NCBI GenBank assembly: GCA_050252415.1
Contig: JBFWKZ010000023.1
Span: 1-23,096 of the forward strand
DNA: 23,096 bases
Reading direction: 5' to 3'
Origin: Heteroscillospira sp050252415
Lineage (GTDB): Bacteria; Bacillota; Clostridia; Oscillospirales; Oscillospiraceae
Shown here: positions 15,013 through 22,028 of the stretch, piece after piece
How positions within the stretch are numbered: the first letter of the stretch is position 1
Layout of the letters: every line of letters begins with the position of its first letter
Program-made: the position numbers and the translations under genes
Notes under the pieces: model-generated
Seen by the model: only the letters and a program-made list of their open reading frames with translations
What the model was told of the DNA's origin: nothing
The model's database searches: none

Positions 15013-16289
15013 TTTTTACTCTCCTCAAGCCTGATTGCAACGCTTCTGCCATGGGCATGCAGTCCCTCGCGCTCGGCAAACAGCTGTATCTGCCGGCCTG
15101 CCGTATCGAGCGCCTCAGGCGTATAGTAAATAAAAGAAGATTTTTTAATAAAATCGTCCACCGAAAGCGGGCTGGAAAACCGCGCCGTACCGCCTGTCGG
15201 CAGGGTGTGGTTCGGCCCGGCAAAATAGTCGCCCAGCGCCTCCGGGCAATTTCGCCCGAGAAAAATGCTTCCCGCGCAGCGGATGCCGTCCAAATAATCA
15301 AACGGACTGTCCACGCACAGTTCAAGATGCTCAGGAGCGATGGCGTTTGCCATTTGAACTGCCTCATCAATACTGTCGACGAGGATAATTTTGCCGTGGG
15401 CGTCGATCGACGCCCGTGCAATCGCTTCCCGTGGCAGCGCCTTGACCTGGCGCTCCAGCTCCGCCTGAACGGCGGCGGCAAGGCTGCGGCTCGGCGTAAG
15501 CAAGACGGCGGCGGCATTTTTGTCGTGCTCGGCCTGGGAGAGCATGTCGGCGGCGGCAAAAGCGGGGTCTGTTTTTTTGTCGGCTATAATGAGTATCTCA
15601 CTCGGCCCGGCGATCATGTCGATAGCCACCTGGCCGTAGACCTGGCGCTTGGCCTCAGCGACAAAGACGTTGCCGGGCCCTGTGATCTTGTCAACGGCCG
15701 GAACGGTTTCGGTCCCATAGGCAAGGGCTGCAATCGCCTGCGCGCCGCCGATTTTAAATAGCCTGTCCGCGCCCGCAATCTTCGCCGCCGCGAGGATGAC
15801 GGGATTTATAACGCCGTTTTTCGCGGGCGTCATGATGATAACCTCAGGGACTCCCGCAATTTTTGCGGGAATACAGTTCATAAGTACGGTCGAGGGGTAG
15901 CACGCCGTGCCGCCCGGGATGTACAGGCCAACGCGCCTCAGCGGCATGATTTTCTGTCCAAGTACTTTACCGCGTTCTTCCGAGATCACAAAGCTGTTTC
16001 GCACCTGCCGGCGGTGAAACGCGCGGATGTTTTCCGCCGCCTCCTCAAGCACAGCCAAAAATTCCGGTTCGACTTTGTCCATCGCGGCATCAAACTCTTC
16101 AGCGCTCACTTCCAATGCGTCCGGCGCGCCGCCGTCAAACTTTGTACAATAGTCAAAAAGCGCAGCGTCGCCTTCCGCTCTCACGCGGGCTATAATCTCC
16201 CGGACAATATCTTCAACGCCGCTTGCCGTATTGTCACGCCTTAATATATCCGCGGGATTGACCGCGTTTTTTTCTGAAATCGTAATCAT
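15009..16289 (-). CDS. hisD: Histidinol dehydrogenase
   Basis: Last enzyme of the pathway, oxidising L-histidinol to L-histidine in two NAD-dependent steps. 426 residues. Zinc ligands by family analogy are Gln252, His255 (SQAEHD), Asp354 (LGDYFAG) and His413 (LHAHG). The general-base pair Glu320-His321 lies in APEHLEL. VGLYIPGGTACYPSTVLM and AGPSEILI are family landmarks. A start at 16325 would add 12 residues, but GGAGG at 16297-16301 stands 7 nt before the ATG at 16289, which overlaps the hisG stop as ATGA. Confidence 0.97.
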   Translation of the reverse strand: MITISEKNAVNPADILRRDNTASGVEDIVREIIARVRAEGDAALFDYCTKFDGGAPDALEVSAEEFDAAMDKVEPEFLAVLEEAAENIRAFHRRQVRNSFVISEERGKVLGQKIMPLRRVGLYIPGGTACYPSTVLMNCIPAKIAGVPEVIIMTPAKNGVINPVILAAAKIAGADRLFKIGGAQAIAALAYGTETVPAVDKITGPGNVFVAEAKRQVYGQVAIDMIAGPSEILIIADKKTDPAFAAADMLSQAEHDKNAAAVLLTPSRSLAAAVQAELERQVKALPREAIARASIDAHGKIILVDSIDEAVQMANAIAPEHLELCVDSPFDYLDGIRCAGSIFLGRNCPEALGDYFAGPNHTLPTGGTARFSSPLSVDDFIKKSSFIYYTPEALDTAGRQIQLFAEREGLHAHGRSVAIRLEESKK

Positions 16290-16924
16290 ATCTGTTCCTC
16301 CAGAATACTGCGCAGCGCCGTGCACATCTTATTGATTTCGGCATTTTTAAATTTAAAGCTCGCCTTGTTGGCGACAAAACGCGCGCTGATCGGGACGATT
16401 TCCTCAATGACCTCAAGCCCGTTTTCACGCAGGGTCTTTCCCGTCTCAACAATGTCCACAATCACATCCGACATGCCCAAGACCGGTGCAATTTCAATGG
16501 AACCGTTCAGCTTTATGATATCGATGTCCCGGCTGCGGGAGGCATAAAACTCTCTGGCGATATGGGGAAACTTGGTGGCAACCTTCAGCGTTTTGCGCGT
16601 GCTGATTCGCGCACCCTTTTTCCCTGCGACAGCCATGCGGCACTTGCCGATGCCGAGGTCCAGCAGCTCATAGACATCCGGTAAATACTCCAGCAGAATG
16701 TCCTTGCCGACGACGCCGACATCCGCCGCACCGCGCTCGACATAGATGGCCACGTCCGACGGCTTTGACCAGAAATAGCGGACCCGGTTTTCCTCATCTT
16801 CAAATATCAGGCGGCGGTTTTGCTCGTGGATGGATGGGCAGCCGTAGCCGAGGCCTTCAAAAATGCCGTATACCTTGTCGCCAAGTCTGCCCTTGGGCAG
16901 AGCGATATTTATGTAATTATCCAT
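16286..16924 (-). CDS. hisG: ATP phosphoribosyltransferase, short form catalytic subunit
   Basis: First committed step, joining ATP and PRPP to PR-ATP. 212 residues, so this is the short HisG lacking the C-terminal regulatory domain of the 299-residue E. coli enzyme. It needs HisZ for activity and for histidine feedback, and hisZ is the gene just before it. Motifs are INIALPKGRLGD, the ADVGVVGKDILLE segment, and the PRPP-loop strand VDIVETGKTLRENGL. Two ATGs are in frame. AAAGGGG abuts the first and is 6 nt from the second at 16924, which I chose. Confidence 0.96.
   Translation of the reverse strand: MDNYINIALPKGRLGDKVYGIFEGLGYGCPSIHEQNRRLIFEDEENRVRYFWSKPSDVAIYVERGAADVGVVGKDILLEYLPDVYELLDLGIGKCRMAVAGKKGARISTRKTLKVATKFPHIAREFYASRSRDIDIIKLNGSIEIAPVLGMSDVIVDIVETGKTLRENGLEVIEEIVPISARFVANKASFKFKNAEINKMCTALRSILEEQI
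16297..16301 (-). promoter_or_regulatory. Ribosome binding site that sets the hisD start
   Basis: GGAGG inside the end of hisG, 7 nt before the ATG at 16289. It excludes the longer hisD frame opening at 16325. Confidence 0.85.
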
Positions 16925-16940
16925 TTGCATCCCCTTTCCG

Positions 16941-18029
16941 TCAGAGCGTGATGGTCTCGCGCGCTTTTATCTTGCCGGCATCCGGCTGAGCGCGCACGGA
17001 TAGCCCCTCGGCACGTTTTTCGCGGGCCATTTTCGTCGCAGCAAACGCTTTATCGTCGCCCGGGCAGATGATGAGCACATCCACATCAAAGGGAGGCTCG
17101 GGCTCTTCCCGATATTCCAGCAGGTCGAGATATACGGCAAAGCCAATGGCGCCGGGTGCGCTGGAAAGCCGGCGAACCAAATTGTCATACTGCCCTCCCG
17201 CTAGGATACCCTCGGGCACCCCTGGGATATATCCGCGGAAAATGAGCCCGTTATAATAACTCATATCGTTGACGATTGAAAAATCAAGCCTCAGCCGGGT
17301 GGTATCCATCGTCCGGCTGAGCACACCGTAAAGCCGCTCCAGTTCATAAATCGCGTTCTCTGCCGTCTCATTGCCGGCGAGCTCGCGGGCTTTGTTGAGC
17401 ACTTGCCCGAATTCACCGCCGAGACCGGAAAGCGCAACGAGCTTTTCCGATGCCTCTGCCGCCACCTTTTCGCGCCTGAGCAGACGGGAGAGTTCATGCG
17501 CGTTTTTGCCGCTGATACACTCAAGCGCATCGTGCATGGCCCCCTCGCGCAGCCCCGCTTCCTCCAGCAGCCCGGTGACAAGCCCCATATGGGAGATATC
17601 GAGGATATAGCCCTCGTCGAGCGCCGCAAGGCTGTCCATGGCCAGCGAAACGACTTCAGTCATCGCATAGAGATCCACTGCGCCGACATATTCCAGCCCC
17701 ACCTGCATGATCTCATGGATCTCATGGCTGCTGCGGTGCGCGCGGTAGACGTTTTCGGTATAATACAGCTTTCTCGGCAGATGCGCCTCATCACGGACGT
17801 TATTCAGTATGCTGAGCGTGACGTCCGGCTTGAGGGCAAGCAGTTTGCCCGTCGGCCCCGTAAAGGTGATGATGCCTTCCGTCTGTAAAAAGCTCTTGTT
17901 TTCAAGGTAGAGGTCATACTCCTCAAACTTGCTCATTTTGAATTTACGATAGCCCATTCCCTCGTAGAGTGAGCGCAGATCGTATATTGCGCGCTCATCC
18001 TGCCTCTTTGTGTCCGCAGAAGCCGTCAT
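16941..18029 (-). CDS. hisZ: ATP phosphoribosyltransferase regulatory subunit
   Basis: Histidyl-tRNA-synthetase paralogue that binds short HisG and gives it activity and histidine sensitivity. 362 residues. It keeps class II synthetase motifs in changed form: LRSLYEGMGYRKF near the N-terminus, LLALKPDVTLSILN, and motif 2 RKLYYTENVYRAHR. No HisRS anticodon-binding domain is seen; the final part (FDVDVLIICPGDDKAF) resembles the small C-terminal domain of some HisZ. The frame is open for 20 codons upstream, but GGAGG lies 8 nt before the ATG at 18029. First gene of the operon, 16 nt before hisG. A true HisRS is unlikely, because it would carry the GAGGRYD loop region; here it reads LAGGQYDNL and the neighbour is short hisG. 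Confidence 0.94.
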   Translation of the reverse strand: MTASADTKRQDERAIYDLRSLYEGMGYRKFKMSKFEEYDLYLENKSFLQTEGIITFTGPTGKLLALKPDVTLSILNNVRDEAHLPRKLYYTENVYRAHRSSHEIHEIMQVGLEYVGAVDLYAMTEVVSLAMDSLAALDEGYILDISHMGLVTGLLEEAGLREGAMHDALECISGKNAHELSRLLRREKVAAEASEKLVALSGLGGEFGQVLNKARELAGNETAENAIYELERLYGVLSRTMDTTRLRLDFSIVNDMSYYNGLIFRGYIPGVPEGILAGGQYDNLVRRLSSAPGAIGFAVYLDLLEYREEPEPPFDVDVLIICPGDDKAFAATKMAREKRAEGLSVRAQPDAGKIKARETITL

Positions 18030-18037
18030 TAACCCTA

Positions 18038-18042
18038 CCTCC
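18038..18042 (-). promoter_or_regulatory. Ribosome binding site that sets the hisZ start
   Basis: GGAGG 8 nt before the ATG at 18029. It decides against the in-frame extension upstream to 18089. Confidence 0.85.
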
Positions 18043-18124
18043 AAATCATTGATGCCGACTCTAGCCCGGCGCATATCAGCCGAACTCACCTTGAGCCGCG
18101 GTTTTTTATCCCAATTGTGGCTAG

Positions 18125-18153
18125 ATTATATCGCACTTTACCGCGTTAGTCAA
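18125..18153 (-). promoter_or_regulatory. Sigma-A promoter of the histidine operon
   Basis: On the minus strand TTGACT (18153-18148), a 17-nt spacer, then TATAAT (18130-18125). The start is predicted near 18118, leaving a leader of about 88 nt before hisZ. That leader shows no His-codon-rich peptide, no T-box core and no clear terminator, so control is more likely at initiation or by HisZ/HisG feedback than by attenuation. Confidence 0.85.
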
Positions 18154-18626
18154 GTAAAATATCCGTCAAATCCGCTAATGCACCGGGGATTAATTTTGGA
18201 GATTGTGCCGGGTATCGGCGATACGGCCGCAATTCAGAGATCATACAGTACGATAAAAGTGAGCGGTGGCGTGGCGATCCATCTCCTCGGGCTTTTTGAC
18301 ATAGGCGCTTTCGTAGCCACACTCACCAAACGCGCCTTCACAGGGCTTTGCGGAGAGGCAATGAGGCGTTCACAGACTTTGTCCCGGAGCCGAACATAAG
18401 CTGTCTCATATTCTCCTCCGTTTTGTCATCGTTAACAAACAGGGGCAAGTTATAAACTTGCCCCATACTTATTGAAATAATTGCCGCTTCAAAGAAGAAA
18501 TATCCGTTATTCCGGGAATTTTCTTTCCGAAAGGCCACCCTGACCCGCATCCGCCCCGAATGCGCAATCAAAGGCGCCGAACCGGATTCCGGCCCGATCG
18601 TAAGCGGTATCCCGTACTCCCCTATT
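18154..18626. other. 473-bp non-genic block between pyk and the his promoter, with protein-like open frames
   Basis: No gene with a start, ribosome site and known family fits this stretch. On the minus strand several overlapping frames are nevertheless open for 30-100 codons and look protein-like. One runs from inside pyk to 18338. A second enters near 18430 and ends near 18240 (it contains VRLRDKVCERLIASP). A third ends near 18240 as well (it contains GYESAYVKKPEEMDRHA). Such multi-frame openness without a start is more typical of a repeated intergenic element, or a decayed gene, than of a working gene. It contains the hairpin at 18442-18464. Confidence 0.5.
18442..18464. repeat. 10-bp perfect hairpin downstream of pyk
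   Basis: GGGGCAAGTT (18442-18451) and AACTTGCCCC (18455-18464) pair fully around a 3-nt ATA loop. On the minus strand it is followed by TGTTTGTTAAC, a modest T-rich run. It lies about 160 nt past the pyk stop and is the best candidate for the pyk terminator, though the T run is weak. Confidence 0.65.
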
Positions 18627-20078
18627 TTATTTGGCGTCATCGCTTTTAACGGTGATGACGCGCATGACGTTTGTCTCCCCACGCTCGCCCATCTGGACGT
18701 TAACAGCGGGCAGTCCTGCGGTCATAACGACAATGTCGCCCGGGCGGACGATATTTTCCAGCATGGCCGATGTGACGGAGCTGCTGACTATCGTCTCCGA
18801 GTGCAGCTTCTCATGGGAGTAAATAGGTCTTATGCCCCAATACAGCTGCATTCTCCGCAGCACCTCCTCACGCGGAGAAGTTGCGACGACCGGCGTGCGC
18901 GGGCGGAACTGCGACACGATTCTGGCGGTAAAACCGCTCATCGTCGGCGTTATGAGGCACTTGGCATTTAAGTGAAACGCCGTTGCAACCGAGGCGTAGG
19001 CAACCGCCGTGGAGGTATCGTTTTTGCGGAACTCGCTGCGTCTTGCCAGGATCTTCTCATAGTCGAGATGCTTTTCCGTGCTCTCGGCGATCTGGACCAT
19101 GGTCTTCAGAGCTTCAACGGGGTATTTGCCCATTGCGGTTTCGCCGGAGAGCATGACGCAGTCGGTACCGTCATAAATGGCGTTTGCAACATCCGTTACC
19201 TCCGCTCGGGTCGGCCTGGGATTGCGAATCATTGAATCAAGCATTTGAGTCGCCGTAATAACGGGTTTAAAGGCGTTGTTGCACTTCTGGATGATAACCT
19301 TCTGAATATAGGGCACCTCCTCGGCAGGGATCTCGACGCCCATATCGCCTCTGGCCACCATGACGGCGTCGGATGCCTTGATGATCTCATCGATGTTGTC
19401 GATGCCCTCTTTGTTCTCGATCTTTGCGATCACCCGCATGTCGCTGCGATATTCGCGCAGAATATCCTTAATCTCGTAGATGCAGTCGGCATTGCGGACA
19501 AAGCTTGCCGCAATAAAATCAAAACCTTGATTTATGCCGAAAACAATATCGTTTTTATCCTGGTCGGTCAGCGCCGGCAGGCGTATGGGAACGCCCGGAA
19601 CGTTTATGCCCTTGCGCTCCCCCAGCTCTCCGCCGTTCAGGATCAGGCAGTTGATCTCCGTCGCGGTAACGCTCTCGACCTTCAGCTCAATCAGCCCATC
19701 ATCAAGCAGGATATGGTCGCCGGCGGAGACATCCTCAGGCAGTCCGCTGTAGTTAATAAAGCCGCGCTTATTATCTCCCTCTATTGGATCGGTAGTCAGC
19801 GTGTAGTTTTCCCCTTCCACAAGGGCAACCTTCTTGCCGCCCTTCAGTTTGCCCGTACGCATCTCAGGTCCCTTTGTATCCAGAAGCGAGGCAATCGGCA
19901 GATGTAAATCTTTTCTCGCCTTGTCAAAACGCGCAAAGCGCTGCCCGTGCTCCTCATATGAGCCGTGAGAAAAATTGAATCGGGCAACGTCCATGCCTGA
20001 CACCATCAACTGGCGCAAAATTTCTTCATTATCGCTCGCTGGTCCCAGCGTGCAAATTATTTTGGTCCTTTTCATCAT
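18627..20078 (-). CDS. pyk: Pyruvate kinase
   Basis: Last step of glycolysis: phosphoenolpyruvate plus ADP gives pyruvate and ATP, in the cytoplasm. 483 residues. RTKIICTLGPAS opens the barrel. Arg33, Asn35 and Ser37 in ARFNFSHG bind potassium and phosphate. LLDTKGPEMRTG, IAKIENKEG, ARGDMGVEIP and the PTRAEVTDVANAI signature follow. The C-terminal allosteric domain ends at about 480. There is no extra PEP-utiliser domain such as Bacillus Pyk carries (585 residues). Two ATGs are adjacent; AGGAGGGG is 8 nt before the first (20078). It has its own promoter and stands alone. Confidence 0.97.
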   Translation of the reverse strand: MMKRTKIICTLGPASDNEEILRQLMVSGMDVARFNFSHGSYEEHGQRFARFDKARKDLHLPIASLLDTKGPEMRTGKLKGGKKVALVEGENYTLTTDPIEGDNKRGFINYSGLPEDVSAGDHILLDDGLIELKVESVTATEINCLILNGGELGERKGINVPGVPIRLPALTDQDKNDIVFGINQGFDFIAASFVRNADCIYEIKDILREYRSDMRVIAKIENKEGIDNIDEIIKASDAVMVARGDMGVEIPAEEVPYIQKVIIQKCNNAFKPVITATQMLDSMIRNPRPTRAEVTDVANAIYDGTDCVMLSGETAMGKYPVEALKTMVQIAESTEKHLDYEKILARRSEFRKNDTSTAVAYASVATAFHLNAKCLITPTMSGFTARIVSQFRPRTPVVATSPREEVLRRMQLYWGIRPIYSHEKLHSETIVSSSVTSAMLENIVRPGDIVVMTAGLPAVNVQMGERGETNVMRVITVKSDDAK

Positions 20079-20126
20079 ATATAAGACCCCTCCTTCTCTT
20101 TTACAATCCTAACCTTACACGATGCA

Positions 20127-20155
20127 ATTATATTAAAGTATTTCGTTTCTTGCAA
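20127..20155 (-). promoter_or_regulatory. Sigma-A promoter of pyk
   Basis: Minus-strand TTGCAA (20155-20150), a 17-nt spacer and TATAAT (20132-20127). The start is predicted near 20120, giving a leader of about 41 nt with an AGGAGGGG ribosome site. The -10 is perfect and the -35 matches in four of six. Confidence 0.78.
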
Positions 20156-20172
20156 TCCCTTAACAATAAAAT

Positions 20173-20216
20173 TTTTGTAAAATTGTAAAAAGTAAAATAA
20201 ATTTAATTTTACAAAA
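20173..20216. repeat. 12-bp perfect inverted repeat upstream of the pyk promoter
   Basis: TTTTGTAAAATT (20173-20184) and AATTTTACAAAA (20205-20216) are exact inverted copies, 20 bp apart, about 20-60 bp upstream of the pyk -35 box. GTAAAA recurs in the spacer. It may be an activator or repressor site, or an AT-rich UP-like element. No T run follows a stable GC stem, so a terminator is unlikely. Confidence 0.6.
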
Positions 20217-20305
20217 CGGAAAAGGCCATTAAGCTGTCTAGACCAACTCATTCGGTTTGCGGAAAACATAGCGACAAGATACGGCTGCACAGCAGATTCA
20301 AAAGA

Positions 20306-20337
20306 AAAAACGCCGCCGGATCTCCGGAAGCGTTTTT
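20306..20337 (-). terminator. Intrinsic terminator after citrate synthase
   Basis: On the minus strand AAAAACGC and GCGTTTTT (20337-20330 with 20313-20306) form the outer stem, with an inner CCGGA/TCCGG stem, followed by TTTTTTCTTTT. It lies about 80 nt past the citrate synthase stop. The outer A/T arms could also work on the plus strand, but no plus gene needs it. Confidence 0.88.
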
Positions 20338-20416
20338 ATCCCGACCGGACAGCCATTGGCCTTCCGGGGTTGAGTTAGTTGCGTTAAGAGAAAATCGATT
20401 CCCCGCAAATGCGGAT

Positions 20417-21772
20417 TCAGCGCTCTTCCATCGGTACATAAGGCACGGATTTTACGGCGGCACGATATGCCGGGCGCATAATACGCTTGCCGGAGATGAC
20501 CTCTTCTATTCTGTGCGCACACCAGCCGGATATACGTGAAATGGCGAATAACGGGGTAAAAAGTTCGTCGGGTATCCCGAGCATACGGATGACGAAGCCC
20601 GAGTAAAGATCCACATTCGCACAGATGGGATTCTGCAGATTTTTACGTTCCATAATTAGCTCGGAGCCGTTTCGCTCTATGCTGGCAAGGTATTCGAAGT
20701 CATCCATCATATTTTTGTGGTGCGCCATACCCTCGGCATAGACTTTGATCAGCACGGCGCGGGGATCGGAGATGGTGTAGACCGCATGGCCCAGGCCATA
20801 TATCTTGCCTGAGTGGTCTCCAACTTCACCATCCAGAATTTTATTCAGATAATCGCGCATTTGCGTGTCGTCTCCGGGATCGGAGACATTCTCCTTGATA
20901 TCTCTGATCATCGCCTGCACCTTGGCGTTTGCACCGCCATGCAGCGGCCCTTTCAGTGAGCAGACCGCTCCGGCTATTGCGCTATAGGTGTCCGTTCCAC
21001 TGGAGGCCAACGCGCGACAGACGAATGCCGAGTTGTTGCCGCCGCCGTGCTCCGCGTGCAGTATCATAAGGAGGTCGAGCAGATGGGCTTCCTCAGCGGT
21101 ATACATTTTATCCTTGCGCAGCATACGCAAAAAGTTTTCCGCGACGGACAGGACTTCCTTGGGGTTATGAATATAAAGGCTCTTGCCGTCAAAGTGGTGG
21201 CGCTTTACCGCATAGGCGTTGGCGACTATGGTGGGAAAACGAGCGATAAGCTCGATCGACTGGCGCAGCATATTTTCAATACTGGTGTCGTCCGGATTAT
21301 CATCATAGGAGTATAGCGCCATAACGCTTCTGGCGAGTTTGTTCATGACATCGCGGCTGGGCGCCTTGAGGATCATATCTTCGTTAAAGTTGGGCGGCAG
21401 AGGCCTTGCTTTGGACAGCATATCGTCAAACTTTTCAAACTCGTCCTTCGTTGGAAGTTTGCCCATGAGGAGCAGATAGGCAACCTCTTCATAGCCGAAA
21501 GTGTTGTTATCGGTGTGCGCCTTGACAATGTCCATGATATTGATCCCGCGGTAATAAAGGCGGCCGGGGACCGGGACAATTTCGCCGTCCTCTATATTGT
21601 AACCGATGACGCGCCCGACTTTGGTAACACCGGCCATAACGCCGGTACCGTCGCTGTTGCGCAGTCCGCGTTTTACCTTTTCGGTAAAATATTTCTCGGG
21701 TATTGTATACTCCGCCGTCACGCGCTCGGTGAACTCAGCATTATGAGGCGTTATATTTTTTATCTCAGCCAT
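20417..21772 (-). CDS. gltA: Citrate synthase (type II / si-type family)
   Basis: Condenses acetyl-CoA with oxaloacetate to citrate. 451 residues. The catalytic set is His278 (GPLHGGANAK), His329 (YGLGHAVYTISDPRA) and Asp387 (NVDLYSGFVIRMLGIP), with His242 in LHAEHGGGNNSAF also conserved. The 40-residue N-terminal extension before GLRNSDGTGV and GHAVY in place of GHRVY mark the clostridial long form. Methylcitrate synthase cannot be excluded, but no prp gene is near. The ATG at 21772 has a weak AAAGGTG about 10 nt upstream. It has its own promoter and faces away from an aconitase-type gene, suggesting joint use in making 2-oxoglutarate. Confidence 0.94.
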   Translation of the reverse strand: MAEIKNITPHNAEFTERVTAEYTIPEKYFTEKVKRGLRNSDGTGVMAGVTKVGRVIGYNIEDGEIVPVPGRLYYRGINIMDIVKAHTDNNTFGYEEVAYLLLMGKLPTKDEFEKFDDMLSKARPLPPNFNEDMILKAPSRDVMNKLARSVMALYSYDDNPDDTSIENMLRQSIELIARFPTIVANAYAVKRHHFDGKSLYIHNPKEVLSVAENFLRMLRKDKMYTAEEAHLLDLLMILHAEHGGGNNSAFVCRALASSGTDTYSAIAGAVCSLKGPLHGGANAKVQAMIRDIKENVSDPGDDTQMRDYLNKILDGEVGDHSGKIYGLGHAVYTISDPRAVLIKVYAEGMAHHKNMMDDFEYLASIERNGSELIMERKNLQNPICANVDLYSGFVIRMLGIPDELFTPLFAISRISGWCAHRIEEVISGKRIMRPAYRAAVKSVPYVPMEER

Positions 21773-21813
21773 GACATATTCACACCTTTGCTTTTAGATT
21801 ATACTTGAGTAGT

Positions 21814-21842
21814 ATTATAAAGCGTTTGCATGAAAAACGCAA
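21814..21842 (-). promoter_or_regulatory. Promoter of the citrate synthase gene
   Basis: Minus-strand TTGCGT (21842-21837), a 17-nt spacer and TATAAT (21819-21814). The leader would be about 35 nt. A second TATAAT at 21803-21798 has no -35 match at the right distance. Confidence 0.65.
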
Positions 21843-21862
21843 GCATAAATCAAAATTCAACT

Positions 21863-21900
21863 AAAACAGAGACAAAAAAGGTTTTTTGCCTCTGTTTTTT
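21863..21900. terminator. Terminator-like hairpin between divergent gltA and hydratase genes
   Basis: AAAACAGAG (21863-21871) pairs with CTCTGTTTT (21890-21898). An inner A6/T6 stem closes on a GG loop, and a T run to 21900 follows on the plus strand. A equals T on the far arm, so the minus strand also ends in T. It lies upstream of both genes, between their promoters, where no gene ends. Confidence 0.75.
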
Positions 21901-21945
21901 GTGTAAAAATGCAAGTCTCAATAAAATTCTTGCAATAAATTGGTG

Positions 21946-21973
21946 TTGCAGAATGTACATTTTATGATATACT
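21946..21973 (+). promoter_or_regulatory. Promoter of the aconitase-family gene
   Basis: TTGCAG at 21946-21951, a 16-nt spacer and TATACT at 21968-21973. A TG one base before the -10 makes it an extended -10 promoter. The start is predicted near 21980 and the leader is about 49 nt. Confidence 0.65.
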
Positions 21974-22028
21974 TAAATTATCAGAGTGGGTAATTATCCC
22001 GAAATACCGAATAAGTGAGTGATTGAAC

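Larger units (their letters stand above)
20079..20416. other. Intergenic region between pyk and citrate synthase
   Basis: 338 bp without a gene. It holds the pyk promoter (20127-20155), a 12-bp inverted repeat (20173-20216) and the terminator of the citrate synthase gene (20306-20337). The part from 20160 to 20220 is very AT-rich. Between 20217 and 20303, and between 20338 and 20416, I see no further structure. A 71-codon minus frame across the promoter is not credible as a gene. Confidence 0.7.

Noticed and set aside
14970..15761. 263-codon plus frame
   Set aside because: Antisense shadow of hisD, which is full length with all catalytic residues.
18030..18118. T-box or His attenuator in the his leader
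   Set aside because: The leader is under 90 nt, with no His-codon run, T-box core or intrinsic terminator.
18010..18399. 129-codon plus frame across the his promoter
   Set aside because: It runs antisense through the hisZ start and promoter, with no ribosome site or recognisable domain.
20075..20290. 71-codon minus frame overlapping the pyk start
   Set aside because: It runs through the pyk promoter and its AT-rich inverted repeat, and looks like translated low-complexity DNA.
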